DNA from: JAHDCJ01 sp039028895
Lineage (GTDB): Bacteria > Bacteroidota > Bacteroidia > Chitinophagales > Saprospiraceae
DNA length: 56,772 nt
NCBI GenBank assembly: GCA_039028895.1
Contig: JBCCHF010000045.1
Location: 1 to 56,772, forward strand
Direction: 5' to 3'
In this document: piece by piece, positions 53,193 to 56,772 of the stretch
Layout: every line of letters starts with the position of its first letter
Numbering within the stretch: the first letter of the stretch is position 1
Program-made: the position numbers and the translations under genes
Notes under the pieces: model-generated
Told to the model about the DNA's origin: nothing
Seen by the model: only the letters and a program-made list of their open reading frames with translations
Databases searched by the model: none

Positions 53193-53358
53193 TAGAAGCT
53201 GTCTCAAAAATATACTTTGGGTTTGAATTGGGCCTTTTGAAACCATATTTCGTTTCAAAAAGCTTTGCGTAGCATACGGCTATGCGCAGTTTTTGCGCCT
53301 CATCTGATTTCAAAATTCCTCAATTCAACAATCAAAAACATTTTTGAGACAACTTCTA
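53193..53358. repeat. MITE-like hairpin element (family 2)
   Basis: 166 bp between the L-domain gene and the gene at 53375. Ends TAGAAGCTGTCTCAAAAAT (53193-53211) and its inverse ATTTTTGAGACAACTTCTA (53340-53358), with one mismatch. The interior is also an imperfect palindrome (…TTTTGAAACC… against …GATTTCAAAA…), with a centre containing GCGTAGCATACGGCTATGCGC. No gene. It differs in sequence from the element at 36697 but has the same size and build. Confidence 0.75.
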
Positions 53359-53374
53359 GATATTATTTGCTTTA

Positions 53375-54019
53375 TCAGTAGTAGCTTAGATATCGTAATT
53401 CGAGATGTTTCGTTTTATCGATGGTAAAGCTTCTTTGGGTCCAATTACCTTTTTCATCGAATTTTTCAAAATCAGATTCGGTTGTTGATATCGATTGCCC
53501 AATGGCTTCTTTTAAACTGCCGTAAAATTGAGAAGTCGTTTTGTTAAGCAGACTACCATCCCAGTGGTAATCAATGCTATAAATTAATTCGTTATTCGAG
53601 AAAGTTTTCTTTTGGGTTGTAACGCAATTGTTATACGCAAAAATTGAGTAGGCACCTTCTTCTCCCAACAGGACAAATTTAGTGCCTCGTCCTTTTTGAT
53701 TCCAGGCAACTGCCTGGTAAGTAGTGGTATCATTGTGACCACTCATAAATTCTTTCCAACCAAGAATTTTAGCACTGTCATATTCCATAACTGTGATGCT
53801 TGTATCAGGAAAAGATTCTGAAAATGAAACAGCTTTCAAGGTAAGACCACGTTTGTTAAAATTGACTATGGTCGTTCGTTCAAGAATAGTGTCACGATCA
53901 TTAATGGAGTAGGTCAGTACTTGCTCAGATAGGATCCCAAAGTTAATGGACTCACAGGAATCAACAATTACAATGTTACTCAAACTGAAAAGTGATAATA
54001 TTAAAAAACTGATGCCCAT
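53375..54019 (-). CDS. Exported protein of unknown function
   Basis: 214 residues. Signal-like start (MGISFLILSLFSLSNIVIV) and a beta-rich body (AKILGWKEFMSGHNDTTTYQAVAWNQKGRGTKF, FEKFDEKGNWTQRSFTIDKTKHLELRYLSYY). The phrase DxxGNWTQRxF recalls YD/RHS-like repeats of Bacteroidota proteins that track text-like strands. I do not recognise the family. It stands between the complete family 2 element and a single terminal repeat (54063), both in the same orientation. Confidence 0.6.
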   Translation of the reverse strand: MGISFLILSLFSLSNIVIVDSCESINFGILSEQVLTYSINDRDTILERTTIVNFNKRGLTLKAVSFSESFPDTSITVMEYDSAKILGWKEFMSGHNDTTTYQAVAWNQKGRGTKFVLLGEEGAYSIFAYNNCVTTQKKTFSNNELIYSIDYHWDGSLLNKTTSQFYGSLKEAIGQSISTTESDFEKFDEKGNWTQRSFTIDKTKHLELRYLSYY

Positions 54020-54062
54020 TTTTAAACGTCTATCCTATTTCCGGATTTGATTTGCTCATTGA

Positions 54063-54082
54063 TATTTTTGAGACAACTTTTA
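54063..54082. repeat. Solo right-end repeat of the family 2 element
   Basis: TATTTTTGAGACAACTTTTA matches the right end of the element at 53193-53358 (one or two changes), in the same orientation and without a partner. A related but poorer word (CTTTTGAGACAGTTTCC) lies at 56531-56547. It may be a decayed copy. It places the gene 53375-54019 between two direct copies of the right end. Confidence 0.55.
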
Positions 54083-54154
54083 GTTAGAATTTCCAATACT
54101 TCAAAAATAATACCTGTTAACGTTCGGTGTATTATTTGCCAGATTTAATCAGGG

Positions 54155-55063
54155 TCACTTCAGCGAACAGCTTTCCCCATCTTGGATGACATTTATCCTT
54201 TTATCTCTTAATTGCGCAGCTATTTTTTCTCCACCTTTCATCAATTCTGAACCTAGCCTCAAAGTTGCTAACTGATCTAATGCCAATAAAGGCTCAAGGT
54301 CTTTAATTTTATTTCCGCTAAGATCAAGATGTTCCAAGCTGGTCATCTTGGATAAGAACGAAATGTCTGTTATACCATTATCTGCTAAAATAAGGGTCGT
54401 CAATTTGGGCAATTCCTGTAAAGGAGAACAATCAATACCCGGATTATCCGTCAGCCATAGGAAATCCAAATCTTTAAGGTTGGCCAACACTGAAATGTCT
54501 TTAATGGTGTTATAATTCAAGCATAACCATTGCATTTCCTGCATAGGTTCCAGAAAAGTAATATCCTCTATTTTATTTCGATACAGACTAAGACTATTGA
54601 GATGAGTGAATTGGCTTAGAAAAGTAAAGTCCTGAATAGCTGGGATTCCTCCCAGATCCAACAATTTCAAATTCGTCATTTTAAGTAAAGAAGAAGCCTC
54701 CTTTATAGGATTGCAGGGTATGTAGAGTTGCTCTAATTCGGGTATTTTCTCGAGCGTATTGATGTTTTCAATTTGATTGTCTCCTAAATGCAGTTCTTTC
54801 AACTTTTTAAGATTCCATAAAGGCTTGAGGTCGCTTATTTTGCTATAGGTAAGTATGAGGGTTTCTAAATGTACGAGGTGCTCCAGTGGGCGGATATTTG
54901 CGATGTCGGCGCCAATCAGATCCAGGTATCTGACCTTTTTCAATTGCTTCAAGGGTGAGATGTCTGAGATATTTTGAAATCGAAAATCAAAAAATTCTAA
55001 ATCCTTAAGCGCAACTTTTTCAGCTTGGGCTGCTCGATTGAGCGCTTGTAGTAATTCTGACAT
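54155..55063 (-). CDS. Cytoplasmic leucine-rich-repeat protein
   Basis: 302 residues, no signal peptide. About eleven 22-residue LRRs with the pattern LxxLxxLxLxxNxIxDIxxL (VRYLDLIGADIANI, LETLILTYSKISDL, LKELHLGDNQIENI, LNSLSLYRNKIEDI, LDFLWLTDNPGIDC, LTTLILADNGITDI, LEHLDLSGNKIKDL). The spacing resembles internalin-type repeats, but without any secretion or anchoring signal, so a cytoplasmic binding role is likely. It lies next to several hypothetical genes in the same direction. Confidence 0.85.
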   Translation of the reverse strand: MSELLQALNRAAQAEKVALKDLEFFDFRFQNISDISPLKQLKKVRYLDLIGADIANIRPLEHLVHLETLILTYSKISDLKPLWNLKKLKELHLGDNQIENINTLEKIPELEQLYIPCNPIKEASSLLKMTNLKLLDLGGIPAIQDFTFLSQFTHLNSLSLYRNKIEDITFLEPMQEMQWLCLNYNTIKDISVLANLKDLDFLWLTDNPGIDCSPLQELPKLTTLILADNGITDISFLSKMTSLEHLDLSGNKIKDLEPLLALDQLATLRLGSELMKGGEKIAAQLRDKRINVIQDGESCSLK

Positions 55064-55112
55064 TTTTAAGATTGTTGACCTTGTGGCCCAAACATCGGTT
55101 GTGTAATTGCGA

Positions 55113-55763
55113 TTATCGATCGTCGGGTGATGTTATTTTTGGAATTATTTCGGAACTAACATAAAACTCAGCTAGCACTTTCGGCATGTTAAACACATTC
55201 ATTAACGCTTTAATTCCATCGACGTCATTATAAATCCAGATGCTATCCTGATCGCCCAGACTGAGCTCTTCAACATCAACAGTGATGGGGATGAGTTTGC
55301 CGTGGTCATCGTAATGGCATTCGAATAATGAGTCATTTGCTCTAATCGATTTGTCATAATAGTATTTTGAGGTGCCGTTCCAGTAGGGGATCTCATTTTC
55401 AATGTCGTCGGTAAAGCTGGAAACGACAACATTATTTTGATTGTCAAAAACTGTATTGAAAATGGTTTTTAAATCTTTATTCCTATCATATTGGAATAAT
55501 TTCTCATGTCTAAATTCTCCCGGTTGTTCTCGTTGGCCAATGTCAATTATGACACCTTGTAAATCTGCTTTATTGAGTATTTTAGTATGACCTTCTTGAG
55601 GGTCGATAAAGATGGTAAACCTGGCTAGTTCTTTATGTACATAAATTTCCTGAGTCTTATACTTCCCCATAATATTATCTGGTTCAGAGAAGTATTGGTT
55701 CACTGGCATTTTTATTTCTTTGACAATCTTTTCATGCTTGTCTTTGTAGACTATCCTTTTCAT
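55113..55763 (-). CDS. Cytoplasmic protein of unknown function
   Basis: 216 residues, no signal or membrane helices, rich in Asp/Glu/Lys. Beta-strand text such as VYKDKHEKIVKEIKMPV and WNGTSKYYYDKSIRANDSLFECHYDDHGKLIPITVDVE. It has no catalytic motif I can name and I do not recognise the family. Ends 49 bp before the LRR gene, which is probably in the same transcript. Confidence 0.55.
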   Translation of the reverse strand: MKRIVYKDKHEKIVKEIKMPVNQYFSEPDNIMGKYKTQEIYVHKELARFTIFIDPQEGHTKILNKADLQGVIIDIGQREQPGEFRHEKLFQYDRNKDLKTIFNTVFDNQNNVVVSSFTDDIENEIPYWNGTSKYYYDKSIRANDSLFECHYDDHGKLIPITVDVEELSLGDQDSIWIYNDVDGIKALMNVFNMPKVLAEFYVSSEIIPKITSPDDR

Positions 55764-55881
55764 TGAAGTTCAATAAGGGGAAGTTTTTCAGATCGGTTAA
55801 AGTGATGCCGAACGGTTAGCGGGCACGCAAAAAATGACGGTAATTTAATGTGACTATGACATACTGTGGCGAACGCTTTGT

Positions 55882-56445
55882 TTATTTTAGATACTTTCTC
55901 ATTACGTAATAGTAGTCGTAAGCCTTATGGATCTCAAAGCCGTATCTTTTGTATAATTCCAGCGGGCCTTTGAAATTTCCTGAAGAAGAGAGCTCTGTTT
56001 TTTTGGGATACGCTTCAATATAGTCAAAGTCTGAGTTTGAATAATCCGCTATTATTTTTTCAAGAAATTTTTTCGCAATGCCTTGTCGTCTATAATCGGG
56101 ATGTATTAAAAAACAAACAACGGAACAAGCCTTATCATCTGGATTGTCAACAAAGTCATAGTCTCTCAGCAATCTTTTAAAATTCAACCTGTTGTTGGCA
56201 TTACACCATCCGACAGGTTTGCTGTTATCATAAGCCAAATAGCCAGTCTGCCCTTTTTCATCGATTAGATGAGATATTGCAGCCCGATTGGACGCTCGGG
56301 TACATGTTGAGATATCTCCCAGGAAATGATAGTCGTAACAATAACATATTGACCAATCCGGATTTTCTTTAAAGATCATATTGTCAAAGAAGAATAGATA
56401 ATCGTCTTTTAATGCTTTAGTTAAGGGTTTTATTTCAAAGTGCAT
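55882..56445 (-). CDS. GNAT-family N-acetyltransferase
   Basis: About 187 residues from the Met at 56445 (MHFEIKPLTKALKD); the 56481 start would add 12 residues. GNAT signatures: TGYLAYDNSKPVGWC (strand 4), VVCFLIHPDYRRQGIAKKFLEKII (the acetyl-CoA pyrophosphate loop RRQGIA), and YIEAYPKKTE, then LYKRYGFEIHKAY. It transfers an acetyl group from acetyl-CoA to an amine; substrate unknown. Cysteine-rich start (YCYDYHFLGDISTC). Confidence 0.87.
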   Translation of the reverse strand: MHFEIKPLTKALKDDYLFFFDNMIFKENPDWSICYCYDYHFLGDISTCTRASNRAAISHLIDEKGQTGYLAYDNSKPVGWCNANNRLNFKRLLRDYDFVDNPDDKACSVVCFLIHPDYRRQGIAKKFLEKIIADYSNSDFDYIEAYPKKTELSSSGNFKGPLELYKRYGFEIHKAYDYYYVMRKYLK

Positions 56446-56584
56446 TTGATATAAATTATTTTTTATGGAAAATGACCTCATCGCTGATGTTTCCTTGGAG
56501 GATGTCGACCAAAAGCCATATTGTGCTTTACTTTTGAGACAGTTTCCATGTACAATTTTAACTATGGTTCTAGAAAGGAAAAGC

Positions 56585-56772
56585 CTATCTGGAATCTGGT
56601 AATAATTTCATGGCTAAATCTTCCAGTATGCCTTTTTTAGCCACTAACTCACTGCCCGTAATCTCTGCCCGTTTCACTTTCCAGAGTTTCGGCATTACTA
56701 ATTTTCCTTTACTGAATGAATATAGATAGGATAATTCGATAAACTGAACTATGGAATTAAAGATCCAAAAAA
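56585..56772 (-). CDS. C-terminal end of a gene cut by the window edge
   Basis: The minus strand is open from the window end to a TAG at 56585-56587, 61 codons. The peptide runs FNSIVQFIELSYLYSFSK, then PKLWKVKRAEITGSEL, then KKGILEDLAMKLLP. It has the amphipathic look of a real protein end but is too short to assign. The gene continues beyond the window. Confidence 0.5.
   Translation of the reverse strand, partial: FWIFNSIVQFIELSYLYSFSKGKLVMPKLWKVKRAEITGSELVAKKGILEDLAMKLLPDSR

Overview
The window is chromosomal DNA from a member of the Bacteroidota, low in G+C. The evidence is four exported proteins with C-terminal type IX secretion (T9SS) sorting domains, many Bacteroidota-type lipoprotein signals, AraC regulators of the Bacteroidota kind, no classical Shine-Dalgarno sequences, and two promoters that fit the TTG-N19-TAnnTTTG consensus of the phylum. 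No tRNA, rRNA, CRISPR array, prophage or intact transposon was seen. The class cannot be fixed from this sequence. The first ~105 bases are GC-rich and encode part of a PdxT glutaminase, so the left edge looks like a chimeric contig end.

Layout. 1-7.6 kb: membrane-anchored AraC regulator (cut), mercaptopyruvate sulfurtransferase, class III nucleotide cyclase, small membrane proteins, periplasmic thioredoxin and two T9SS proteins. 7.6-13.5 kb: a leftward run of small enzymes and regulators (HTH, DinB, VOC, AraC, alpha/beta hydrolase, a deleted aspartate racemase, a degenerate CPBP protein, a prenyltransferase-like toroid protein and two PH-like proteins, one frameshifted). 13.6-16.7 kb: FG-GAP/UnbV T9SS protein plus diheme cytochrome lipoprotein. 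16.9-24.6 kb: hydrolase, NTF2-like, LuxR, DinB, a HupE/DUF6702/M19 dipeptidase cluster, and several deletion-scarred AraC, SRPBCC and hydrolase remnants. 24.7-30.5 kb: ATP-grasp ligase, second HupE beside an M3 peptidase, mog between two paralogous NTF2-like genes. 30.7-43.4 kb: large BNR/sortilin-like protein, purple-acid-type phosphatase beside a COG0523 GTPase, SGNH and alpha/beta hydrolases, T9SS trypsin-like protease, aldo/keto reductase. 43.7-50 kb: DUF5009 acyltransferase, HExxH protein with an FF-motif leader, third HupE, DUF2231 protein, and a flavin oxidoreductase with a Cys-rich tail under a promoter flanked by twin palindromes. 50-56.8 kb: hypothetical lipoproteins, WD40 and two LRR proteins, GNAT acetyltransferase and a cut gene.

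Themes. (1) Metal handling: three HupE/UreJ-like transporters each lie in a cluster with a predicted metallopeptidase; a COG0523 GTPase lies beside a predicted metallophosphoesterase; the Cys-tailed oxidoreductase has a FUR-sized palindromic operator pair. (2) Gene decay by internal deletion: an aspartate racemase, an alpha/beta hydrolase, an SRPBCC gene and two AraC genes have lost internal or leading segments; one scar lies at a perfect hairpin. (3) Short hairpin elements resembling MITEs in at least two families.
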